Shown here: one piece after another, positions 1-4,997 of the stretch
How the letters are laid out: each line of letters begins with the position of its first letter
How positions within the stretch are numbered: the first letter of the stretch is position 1
Assembly: GCA_025465385.1 (NCBI GenBank)
Contig: JAODNG010000568.1
Coordinates: 1 to 7,565 of the forward strand
DNA from: Pseudonocardiales bacterium
GTDB lineage: Bacteria > Actinomycetota > Actinomycetes > Mycobacteriales > Pseudonocardiaceae
Direction of reading: 5' to 3'
Length of the DNA stretch: 7,565 nt
Program-made: the position numbers and the translations under genes
Notes under the pieces: model-generated
Seen by the model: the letters and a program-made list of their open reading frames with translations, nothing else
Database searches by the model: none
What the model was told of the DNA's origin: nothing

Positions 1-494
1 AAGGCGAGCAGGTTGGTCAGGTTGGAGACCGGCAACAGCAGCGAGCCGGAGTTCGCTAGGTGGGTGCAGGCATATACGTGCGGCTTGGCCCGGACCCTCA
101 ACGAGGCCGCGGTCGCGAATACCACCGGGGTCAGCAGTACCACGGTGGCATCCAGGCTCAAGATAGCGGTGATCGCCGCAGCCACGATGAAGACCATGGT
201 CAGCAACCGAATCGGGTTGCCTCGGGCGGCTCGCGCCGTGAAAGCACCCAGTGCGCTGAACAGCCCCTCGTCGTCACAGAGCTGAGCAAGAATCAGAATG
301 GCAGCAAGGAAGGCCACCACCGGTGCCAGCCGCCGGATTTCGCTGAGTGCGCCTGCCCAGTGGACCGCGCCGCTGGCCACCACGATGGCCGCTGCGGGAA
401 TGGCGGCTATGGCTTCGGGTAATCCCCAGGGTCGTAGCACGGCGAAACCGAGCACCACGAACAGCAGGAAGATCGAGGTGACTTCAGCGGCCAC
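1..494 (-). CDS. arsB: ArsB/NhaD-superfamily transporter (arsenical pump-like), N-terminal part, cut by window edge
   Basis: The minus strand is open from a GTG at 494 to the window edge, giving 164 complete codons with no stop; the C-terminal part lies outside. The product is an integral membrane protein. The first segment (TSIFLLFVVLGFAVLRPWGL) is followed by hydrophobic segments containing AIAAIPAAAIVVASGAV and PVVAFLAAILILAQL, then CDDEGLF, then ITAILSLDATVVLLTPVV and finally HLANSGSLLLPVSNLTNLLA. SLDATVVLLTP and the LANSxSLLLPVSNLTNLL stretch are typical of ArsB-type arsenite/antimonite pumps and resemble mycobacterial ArsB1. An in-frame TAG lies four codons before the GTG, so the start is well bounded, although no clear Shine-Dalgarno sequence precedes it. 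The stop of the upstream oxidoreductase remnant is only 2 nt away, suggesting that the two were co-transcribed. The substrate is inferred; other ArsB/NhaD or citrate-type transporters remain possible. Confidence 0.85.
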   Translation of the reverse strand, partial: MAAEVTSIFLLFVVLGFAVLRPWGLPEAIAAIPAAAIVVASGAVHWAGALSEIRRLAPVVAFLAAILILAQLCDDEGLFSALGAFTARAARGNPIRLLTMVFIVAAAITAILSLDATVVLLTPVVFATAASLRVRAKPHVYACTHLANSGSLLLPVSNLTNLLA

Positions 495-496
495 GA

Positions 497-694
497 TCAG
501 CGACCGCTACGGCGGCGCCAGGTCAGAATCGCCTCGGCCGCGGCGCGGCCGGGAGATCCGGCGATACCACCGACGGGAGCGGTGTCGGCACCAGTGACGA
601 ACAGGCCAACAATCGGCGTGTCGTGTCCCGACATCGCGAGGGTCGGCGCGGTGACCAAACCGTTGTGGCCGCCACCCACCACCAGATCAACCAT
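497..694 (-). pseudogene. Internally deleted FAD-dependent oxidoreductase (phytoene desaturase/CrtI-like), N- and C-terminal ends joined
   Basis: This 65-codon frame begins MVDLVVGGGHNGLV, which matches the N-terminal dinucleotide-binding fold (GxGxxG-like GGGHNG) of phytoene desaturase/carotenoid ketolase-type NAD(P)/FAD oxidoreductases. It then passes directly into GLFVTGADTAPVGGIAGSPG followed by RAAAEAIL, which matches the C-terminal FAD-contacting end of the same family (compare LYLCGAxTxPGGGVxGxxGRxAA). Family members are about 500 residues long, so roughly 430 internal residues are missing while the frame is kept. The join falls near SGHDTPIVG. An upstream GTG at 727 would extend the frame by 11 residues; the ATG at 694 fits the family start better. 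The stop at 497-499 lies 2 nt before the ArsB-like start. Enzymatic function is not expected. Identity is from motif recognition; the deletion is my inference from the juxtaposed ends. Confidence 0.65.
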
Positions 695-741
695 TCGATC
701 GATCAGTGTTCCTGCGTCGCGATCCACTTCATACCGGCTAA

Positions 742-758
742 CTACCCGAACTGGGTAG
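742..758. repeat. Inverted repeat (CTACCC-GAACT-GGGTAG) between divergent genes
   Basis: A perfect 6-bp inverted repeat with a 5-nt spacer lies between the oxidoreductase remnant (reading left) and the DUF2795 gene (reading right). It has no T-run, so a rho-independent terminator is unlikely. The position fits an operator or a 5' leader hairpin for the DUF2795-hemerythrin-encapsulin group. No regulator can be named. Confidence 0.3.
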
Positions 759-833
759 CCGCCAACCGAGTGCCAGCTTCAATCGCCGGTGCCCACATGT
801 GTAGCTGCTTGCGGAACCGGGCACCCCCACGGC

Positions 834-1046
834 ATGGGCTTTCAAGTCACCGAGGTTCAGAAGTCACTCAAGGGATTCGACTACCCAGGGTCGCCGGAGG
901 ACCTGGCACGTCACGCACAGTCCAACGGCGCGGACAAGGGTCTCGTAGAGGCGTTGCGCAACTTGCCGAAGGACTCATTCGACGGGCCGAACGCCGTTAT
1001 GCACAGTCTGAGCGAGGCCGACGTTCTGGGCGGGTCGACCAGGTAG
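834..1046 (+). CDS. DUF2795 domain protein (70 aa)
   Basis: A small soluble protein whose body, TEVQKSLKGFDYP followed by EDLARHAQSNGAD, LVEALRNLPKDSFDGPNAVM, carries the DUF2795 pattern (Q-K-x-L-K-G-x-D-Y-P, a run ending in N-G-A-D, then hydrophobic helix positions and F-x-x-P-x-x-V). The domain fills residues about 5-58 of 70. The ATG at 834 was chosen because it begins just before the domain; a GTG at 789 in the same frame would add 15 unrelated residues (PTCVAACGTG...). Neither has a strong ribosome binding site. The family has no established biochemical role; such proteins are common in actinobacteria, and I know of no enzyme activity for them. It lies 79 nt before the hemerythrin gene on the same strand and may share its transcript, but the gap leaves room for a separate promoter. 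Confidence 0.78.
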   Translation: MGFQVTEVQKSLKGFDYPGSPEDLARHAQSNGADKGLVEALRNLPKDSFDGPNAVMHSLSEADVLGGSTR

Positions 1047-1125
1047 CCGGTCGGCAACGCCGCCGCCGCGGCGACCAGGCTTGCCAGCATCTGATCAACG
1101 CGAGCTGAGGAGGCCCTGAGCTGAC

Positions 1126-1656
1126 ATGTCGGACATCACGCAACTGATTCTCGACGATCACGAGACGTTTCGTCGGGAGTTCGCGGCATTGGACGACGCC
1201 GACGCAACCGAGCAGTTACGCGAGATCTGGGAATCCCTTGCGAACCTGCTCGAGGTGCACGCCGCTGCTGAGGAGGCCATCTTCTATCCGATGCTGCTGC
1301 GCCGTGGCGATGACCCCGAAGATGAGACCGTCGATGCCATCGGTGATCACAACGACATCCGGGACGGCGTACACGAGGCAGCTCGGCACCCGATCGGTAG
1401 TGCGCAATGGTGGGATGGTGTCCGGCACGCACGAGCGGCCAACAGTAGTCATATGTCAGAGGAAGAAAACGACGCTCTGTCCGATTTCCGACGCAACACT
1501 CCACTGAGTGTGCGCGTGAATCTCGGCCACGAGTTTCTGAAGTTCAAGACAGACCATTCCGATGACCAGGGCCTGGATACCAGCGACAAGGATCCGCAGG
1601 CGTACGTCAGCGCAATAGAGGAGGAGATCTCCGCGGGCGGCGCGAACAATTCCTAG
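1126..1656 (+). CDS. Hemerythrin HHE-domain protein, probable encapsulin cargo with its targeting tail lost by frameshift
   Basis: This 176-residue protein has the HHE pattern of di-iron hemerythrin-like proteins: H12-E13 (DDHETF), H45 and E49 (HAAAEEAIFYPML), H75 (GDHND) and H109 with E113 (HMSEEEND), spaced for a four-helix bundle that binds O2 or NO or handles peroxide. The fold ends near residue 145; an acidic linker (DQGLDTSDKDPQAYV, EEE) follows, of the kind that tethers cargo peptides. The frame ends ...GGANNS then TAG. Immediately after, one base out of frame, the DNA encodes LGIGSLKGR, the actinobacterial encapsulin-loading motif. One extra C at 1652-1653 would give a 185-residue protein ending in that motif. 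GAGGAGG (1107-1113) is a plausible but distant ribosome binding site (12 nt). The encapsulin gene starts 25 nt after the stop. Hemerythrins are established actinobacterial encapsulin cargo; that this one was cargo is inferred. Confidence 0.92.
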   Translation: MSDITQLILDDHETFRREFAALDDADATEQLREIWESLANLLEVHAAAEEAIFYPMLLRRGDDPEDETVDAIGDHNDIRDGVHEAARHPIGSAQWWDGVRHARAANSSHMSEEENDALSDFRRNTPLSVRVNLGHEFLKFKTDHSDDQGLDTSDKDPQAYVSAIEEEISAGGANNS

Positions 1657-1682
1657 GTATCGGCAGCTTGAAGGGACGCTGA
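1653..1682 (+). other. Out-of-frame encapsulin cargo-loading peptide LGIGSLKGR plus TGA
   Basis: The codons CTA GGT ATC GGC AGC TTG AAG GGA CGC encode LGIGSLKGR, followed by TGA at 1680-1682. The reading frame is -1 relative to the hemerythrin, whose last sense codon TCC (1651-1653) shares its final C with the CTA. LGIGSL is the core of the C-terminal loading peptide on DyP peroxidase and hemerythrin cargo of actinobacterial encapsulins. Preceded by the in-frame serine it would read SLGIGSLKGR, which matches the usual form. The TGA overlaps the encapsulin ATG as TGATG, the classic coupling arrangement, as expected of the ancestral hemerythrin stop. A chance match of nine residues exactly between a hemerythrin and an encapsulin gene is very unlikely. 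Confidence 0.85.
1672..1676 (+). promoter_or_regulatory. Ribosome binding site of the encapsulin, inside the loading-peptide codons
   Basis: AGGGA lies 5 nt before the ATG at 1682 and 8 nt before the ATG at 1685. It is formed by the Lys-Gly codons (AAG GGA) of the out-of-frame loading peptide, so both signals share the same bases. This could help preserve the peptide sequence even after the frame is broken. Confidence 0.6.
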
Positions 1683-2506
1683 TGATGACCGACCATCTGT
1701 TACGTAAATATGCACCGATCCCGGCCAAAGGATGGCAGCAGATCGACGACGAGGCTAAGGACCGCCTCACCGCCAGGTTGGCCGCACGCCGGCTGGTCGA
1801 TTGGTCGGGGCCGCACGGCTGGACACATTCTGCCACCAACCTCGGCCGGACTGCCCCGCTGGACAGCGCACCGCCGGGCACCAAGTTCGAGACGGTTGTC
1901 GCCCGGCAACGGCAAGTTCTCGCGCTGACCGAGCTGCGAGTGAGCTTCACCGTAGAATGCTCCGGCCTGCAGGACGCCGAACGCGGCGCCACCGACGTTG
2001 ACTACGGCGATCTCGATCGCGCCGCCCATGACGCCTCGTTGATCGAGAACCGCGCCGTATTCCACGGCTGGCCGGAAGCGGGAATCACCGGAATCGTGGA
2101 ATGCAGCTCACATCCCTGGTTGACGCTGGGGCAGGATGCCAATACCTATCCCCACGCCATCGCCGACGCGACTAACGTGCTTCGCCAGGCCGGCATCGAG
2201 GGTCCGTACGCCCTGGCCGTCAGCCCGCAGGGATACACCCGCATTGCTGAGACGACCGAACATGGCGGCTATCCGTTGCGCGATCATCTGACCAAAATCC
2301 TCGGCGGAGACGTTGTGTGGGCACCCGGCCTGGATGGCGCTCTGGTAGTGAGCAAGCGGGGCGGCGACTTCATCCTTGACGTCGGGCAGGACTTCTCGAT
2401 CGGTTATACCCGGCATGACGCCGAACTCGTGACGCTCTATCTGGAAGAAAGCTTCAATTTCCGGGTCACCGAACCTGACGCAGCGGTCGTCCTCACCGAG
2501 GGGTGA
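1682..2506 (+). CDS. enc: Encapsulin shell protein (HK97-fold, linocin/Cfp29 family)
   Basis: This 274-residue protein aligns by eye along its whole length with mycobacterial Cfp29 and other family 1 encapsulins (about 265 aa). The N-terminal helix LLRKYAPIPAKGWQQIDDEA, which in this family lines the shell interior and forms the cargo-peptide pocket, is followed by ARRLVDWSGPHGW, the extended-loop region with LRVSFTVE (85-92), DAERGATDVDY (98-108), IENRAVFHGW (121-130), a GPYALAVSPQGYTRI stretch (174-188), GGYPLRDHL (195-203), GDVVWAPGLDGALVVSKRGG (209-228) and YLEESFNF (253-260). The product self-assembles into an icosahedral nanocompartment. The ATG at 1682 overlaps the shifted-frame TGA; ATG 1685 is the alternative. 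Fine spacing after the hemerythrin indicates one operon and translational coupling. No other cargo gene (DyP, ferritin-like) is visible nearby. The gene looks intact. Confidence 0.95.
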   Translation: MMTDHLLRKYAPIPAKGWQQIDDEAKDRLTARLAARRLVDWSGPHGWTHSATNLGRTAPLDSAPPGTKFETVVARQRQVLALTELRVSFTVECSGLQDAERGATDVDYGDLDRAAHDASLIENRAVFHGWPEAGITGIVECSSHPWLTLGQDANTYPHAIADATNVLRQAGIEGPYALAVSPQGYTRIAETTEHGGYPLRDHLTKILGGDVVWAPGLDGALVVSKRGGDFILDVGQDFSIGYTRHDAELVTLYLEESFNFRVTEPDAAVVLTEG

Positions 2507-2563
2507 GAGATCTTCCCCGATGCCGCTCACAGTCAGGCACCGCGCGAGACGAGGAGGACCCGA

Positions 2564-2761
2564 GTGCTACCCGAGATTCCCCGCGAACTGGCCATCCATC
2601 CTGGTCCGGTCGCCTCGGTCTACCTGGAGGTAAGTCGGGATCGTGGCGCGGCTCCGCACGAGGTACGGCTGCGCTGGGAGGCGCTGGCCGCGGAGCTGCG
2701 CGGACAGGGAGCCGAGGTCCTTGAGCAGTTCGCGCAGGAGCTCCGGTTTACCACCGCGTGA
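2564..2761 (+). pseudogene. N-terminal fragment (65 aa) of a bacterial Vms1/eRF1-like (Rv2629-type) protein
   Basis: The frame begins with GTG at 2564 behind a strong GAGGAGG (2551-2557, 6-nt spacer). Its sequence, with GPVASVYLEVSRD (residues 14-26), EVRLRWEALAAELRGQGAEV (33-52) and a following helix, resembles the first 60 or so residues of the actinobacterial Rv2629-like family (release-factor-fold proteins of about 370 residues), which begin with xGPxxSVYxDxSxD and an LRWxxLxxxLxxxGA helix. A double stop (TGA TAA) follows residue 65, and the remaining 300 or so residues are not found downstream in any frame, so I read this as a truncated remnant. The retained ribosome binding site means the stump may still be translated. 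It is 57 nt from the encapsulin stop and probably on the same transcript. The alternative is a genuine short protein, which I consider less likely. Confidence 0.6.
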
Positions 2762-2792
2762 TAACCACACTAAAAGTCATATGGAGGCTTCA

Positions 2793-2978
2793 ATGCAGCG
2801 AGGCAGTGACAAGCACGGCGCGCGGAAGGACGACGCGCTCGCGCGCGACGTCGAGAACATGATGCGCGGTACCGGACCCACCCACGCCGAGGAGTGGAAA
2901 GATCCGGAGCCCCCCGCCGACGACGATCCACAGCTCAATACCCGCATGGCCGCCGAAAACCGCGGCGAACCGCGCTGA
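2793..2978 (+). CDS. Small acidic hypothetical protein (61 aa)
   Basis: The ATG at 2793 is preceded by GGAGG (2783-2787) with a 5-nt spacer, which decides the start over the in-frame ATG at 2781 and over longer upstream extensions. The product is highly charged and lacks hydrophobic segments: a basic N-terminus (QRGSDKHGARKDD), a central ALARDVENMMRGTG helix, then HAEEWKDPEPPADDDPQL and a short tail. It resembles small actinobacterial hypothetical proteins with a K/R-D-D...E-V-E...R-G...E-x-x-D-P-E-P-P pattern, which I recognise only loosely and to which I can assign no function. It is probably largely disordered. Its stop lies 5 nt from the stop of the convergent DUF3140 gene, so transcripts of the two must overlap or terminate within each other. 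Confidence 0.7.
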   Translation: MQRGSDKHGARKDDALARDVENMMRGTGPTHAEEWKDPEPPADDDPQLNTRMAAENRGEPR

Positions 2979-2983
2979 TCACC

Positions 2984-3322
2984 TCACGCCGGCTTGAGCG
3001 GGTCGTGGCCCAGCGACATCAAGCGGTGTCGCCACCCGGTCTGCCCCGCGTCGGGTTCTCGATCTCCTCGACGTGCGGCGTGCACGCGCCGGACCACCCT
3101 GCGCATCACCTGAAGATCGTCAGCGGTGAGGTCAGTCCGGCGCTTACTCAGAATATGCAGCACCTGTTGACCAGTCGGGGTTCCTGCCTGATCGGGAAGG
3201 CTTTCAACGTCCGCGCTCGCCGAACAGGTGCGTAGCCAGTCCGCAAGTTCCCGCGACGACATGTTCACCACCCGGTGGAACTCTTCCCACAGTTCAGCCT
3301 CGTGCAATGCGGTGTCCGCCAT
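2984..3322 (-). CDS. DUF3140 protein (112 aa)
   Basis: The product, beginning MADTALHEAELWEEFHRVVN, follows the DUF3140 pattern: E-LWEEFHRVVNMSSRELADWL (residues about 10-31), GQQVLHILSKRRTDLTADDL (51-70), VMRRVVRRV, then the C-terminal WRHRLMSLGHDPLKP. The length matches the family. The ATG at 3322 was chosen because GGAAGAGG lies a few bases upstream and the family starts here; the same frame remains open for another 123 nt upstream to a GTG at 3445, but that stretch has no family resemblance. DUF3140 has no proven activity; the protein is soluble and basic, helical in prediction from its sequence. It is the last gene of the leftward block and faces the small acidic hypothetical protein tail to tail. 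Confidence 0.88.
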   Translation of the reverse strand: MADTALHEAELWEEFHRVVNMSSRELADWLRTCSASADVESLPDQAGTPTGQQVLHILSKRRTDLTADDLQVMRRVVRRVHAARRGDREPDAGQTGWRHRLMSLGHDPLKPA

Positions 3323-3458
3323 CGTGCTACCTCTTCCGGCGACCTGGTACGCACGATGGGATGCCCTCGCCGCCCCGTGCACAAACCTGAGGCCATTCAC
3401 CCAGCCGGGCTCGTGGGTATCGAAAGCCCGGTAGGCCTTGAGCACATCGTCGACCGGC

Positions 3459-3668
3459 TCAACCAGACTGAGACTGCAGTAATTGTGGGGGTGGCGGGGG
3501 GTCCGGGACTGGTGGTGGCACGGGGACTGGGTCCGGCGGCCCTGGGGCCGGGGGCAGCGGGCCAGGGCCGGGGTTGGGAATGGGCTCTGGGTCGGGTGGG
3601 ACAGTGTTCCCCGGGGCCGGGCTCAGCCGCTGAGACAGCTGGGTCGTGGCAATGCGATGGGTGACCAC
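3459..3668 (-). CDS. Proline-rich small protein (69 aa)
   Basis: The frame starts with GTG at 3668 behind AAGGAGG with a 7-nt spacer, the best ribosome binding site in the window, which is the main reason to call it. The N-terminal 20 residues (MVTHRIATTQLSQRLSPAPG) are ordinary, and the rest is almost entirely proline, glycine, aspartate and valine (PEPIPNPGPGPLPPAPGPPD, then PVPVPPPVPDPPPPPQ), ending LLQSQSG. No signal peptide or membrane segment is visible, so it is probably intrinsically disordered. I do not recognise the family. It lies 147 nt downstream of the AI-2E-family gene and 136 nt before DUF3140. The C-rich coding strand makes the opposite strand a long G-run tract. Low-complexity composition means that the frame could be spurious, but the ribosome binding site argues otherwise. 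Confidence 0.6.
   Translation of the reverse strand: MVTHRIATTQLSQRLSPAPGNTVPPDPEPIPNPGPGPLPPAPGPPDPVPVPPPVPDPPPPPQLLQSQSG
3487..3617 (+). other. G-run tract opposite the proline-rich gene (G-quadruplex potential)
   Basis: The plus strand carries many runs of 3-6 guanines separated by short spacers, starting with GGGGG at 3487 and GGGGGG at 3496. It is the template strand for the proline-rich gene, since proline codons are CCN. The pattern satisfies the usual G3+N1-7 quadruplex rule several times over. It follows automatically from the proline codons, so a dedicated structural role is not established. Confidence 0.4.
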
Positions 3669-3675
3669 GGTTGTG

Positions 3676-3682
3676 CCTCCTT
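3676..3682 (-). promoter_or_regulatory. Strong ribosome binding site of the proline-rich protein
   Basis: On the minus strand the sequence reads AAGGAGG, nearly the full anti-Shine-Dalgarno complement, 7 nt before GTG at 3668. It fixes the start of a gene whose composition alone would leave it doubtful. Confidence 0.7.
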
Positions 3683-3725
3683 ACTCGATCGCCTCCCTGG
3701 ACTACCCGCCACCGACGGTGTTGAA

Positions 3726-3781
3726 GCGGCCGCTGCGGCAAGGCCGCGATGTCAGCTGGGGAGAACTCCCGGATCGCCGGG
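3726..3781. other. Two GC-rich hairpins in the 147-nt gap after the AI-2E-family gene
   Basis: GCGGCC (3726-3731) pairs with GGCCGC (3742-3747), and CCCGG (3768-3772) pairs with CCGGG (3777-3781) across a 4-nt loop. Neither is followed on the minus strand by a T-run, so a classical intrinsic terminator is not supported. They could cause pausing or form part of the leader of the proline-rich gene. No gene was recognised in the gap. Confidence 0.25.
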
Positions 3782-3815
3782 GTCCTCAGTTTGTGGCGCG
3801 CCGCAGCGTATCTGA

Positions 3816-4997
3816 TTACTTCGGCCTGGCGCGGCGGTCGCGATCCTGGCCGCCGCGCAGTGCCGGCCAGGCCTGGTGAATGACGGCGGCGGTGGGAACT
3901 GCGACGATCGCTCCGACGATTCCGGCAAGCACGGTGCCCACCGCGAAGGAGAGCCCGATCGCCAGCGGATGGAGCCGCACGTAGCGGCCGACGATCAGCG
4001 GTTGGAGCAAATGGACTTCGAGCTGGCTCTCGGCGATAAGGACTCCGAGCAGGATCAGCGCGGCCAGCCATCCGTGGGTGCCGAACGTGATCAGGATGGC
4101 CAGGCCGCCGGCGACCAGTGCACCGATGAACGGGATGAAGCTGCCGACGAACACCAGCACCCCTAGCGGCAGCGCCAGCGGCACGCCCAACAGGAAGACC
4201 ACAAACCCGATCACGATGCCGTGGATGGTGGCGATGACCGCGGTGCCGCGCACGTAACCGGTGATGGTGGCCCAAGCGGCCCGCCCTGCCAGGTCCACTC
4301 GATGCGACTCCGGCCCGGGCAGCGGTGTGCGCAGCCAACCCCATATCCGCTCGCCGTCGTAGAGCAGAAAGAAGGTGATGAACAACGTGAGCAGGGTCAG
4401 GGTGGCGAACTCGACCAGGTATCCAGCGCCCGTGGTGAGGTAGGCGACAGCCTGACTCTGGTTACGTTGCAACCAGTTGATCACCGTTCCTTCGAGCTGG
4501 TCGAGTTGGAACTGACCCACGCCACCGCCACCGCCGCCCAGTGCCGCGCGGAGCCGGCGAACAGTGCCGACGAGCTGTTCGATCAGCGACGGTAGCTCGC
4601 GCGCGAAGCGCAATCCGATCAAATACCCCAGGCCGCCCAGTACCACTGCGGCTATCAGCAGCGTCAGCAAAGCTGACAGCGGCCCGGGCAGACGCCGCTG
4701 CAGCAGCTGCGCTACCGGCCGCAGCAACGCTGCGAGCAACAGTGCGGCGACCAGCGGGATCACCACAAGTGACAGCAAGACGAGCACCCGCACGGCGGCA
4801 TATACCGTGATTCCCATCAGCAGCAGCCGCCAAGACCAGGCTGCGCCAATGACCAGGCTGGGCGGAAGAGCAGAACGGGTGTCCTCGCGTCGGGATTTCC
4901 CGCGCAGGCTGCCGTTTCGCCGGTGGTAGGTCATGTCCGACCGACGGGATACGGTCATGTCGCCGCCTTCAGCGGACGAAGGGAACGGCCGAGTCAT
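3816..4997 (-). CDS. AI-2E/PerM-family (UPF0118) membrane transporter
   Basis: This 393-residue protein has a basic cytoplasmic N-terminus (residues 1-48, rich in Arg and Ser) followed by paired transmembrane segments at about 52-75, 76-98 and 106-130. A soluble helical stretch with a glycine run (GGGGGG, 154-159) precedes the C-terminal membrane bundle at about 192-213, 250-274, 276-306, 308-325 and 345-378. Family marks are FVGSFIPFIGALVAG (283-297), ESQLEVHLLQPLIVGRYVRL (323-342) and HPLAIGLSFAVGT. Members act as efflux or ion-coupled transporters; some export autoinducer-2, others Na+ or organic solutes, so the substrate here is unknown. The ATG at 4997 overlaps the stop of the CDF gene as ATGA, which implies translational coupling and one operon. 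In-frame ATG codons at residues 14 and 22 are alternative starts, since no strong ribosome binding site precedes the first. Confidence 0.92.
   Translation of the reverse strand: MTRPFPSSAEGGDMTVSRRSDMTYHRRNGSLRGKSRREDTRSALPPSLVIGAAWSWRLLLMGITVYAAVRVLVLLSLVVIPLVAALLLAALLRPVAQLLQRRLPGPLSALLTLLIAAVVLGGLGYLIGLRFARELPSLIEQLVGTVRRLRAALGGGGGGVGQFQLDQLEGTVINWLQRNQSQAVAYLTTGAGYLVEFATLTLLTLFITFFLLYDGERIWGWLRTPLPGPESHRVDLAGRAAWATITGYVRGTAVIATIHGIVIGFVVFLLGVPLALPLGVLVFVGSFIPFIGALVAGGLAILITFGTHGWLAALILLGVLIAESQLEVHLLQPLIVGRYVRLHPLAIGLSFAVGTVLAGIVGAIVAVPTAAVIHQAWPALRGGQDRDRRARPK

Noticed and set aside
623..1108. Plus-strand frame of 161 codons overlapping DUF2795
   Set aside because: Basic, low-complexity sequence in another frame of a recognised domain; no ribosome binding site or family resemblance.
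1645..1656. Classical -1 slippery heptamer at the hemerythrin-encapsulin junction
   Set aside because: The zero-frame codons AAC AAT TCC do not form X-XXY-YYZ, and no strong downstream stem was apparent, so standard programmed frameshifting is not supported by the sequence alone.
1654..1682. Stop-codon readthrough of the hemerythrin TAG as the route to the targeting tail
   Set aside because: Reading through in the same frame gives V-S-A-A then TGA, not LGIGSLKGR; only a frame change reaches the peptide.
1..2978. DosR box (TTSGGGACTWWAGTCCCSAA-like) upstream of the hemerythrin-encapsulin genes
   Set aside because: Looked for because of the Rv2629-like and hemerythrin content; no convincing match was seen by eye.
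3397..4344. Long minus-strand open frame of 315 codons overlapping the AI-2E-family gene
   Set aside because: Arg/His/Pro-rich sequence without motifs, in another frame of a well-supported membrane protein gene; a GC-bias shadow.
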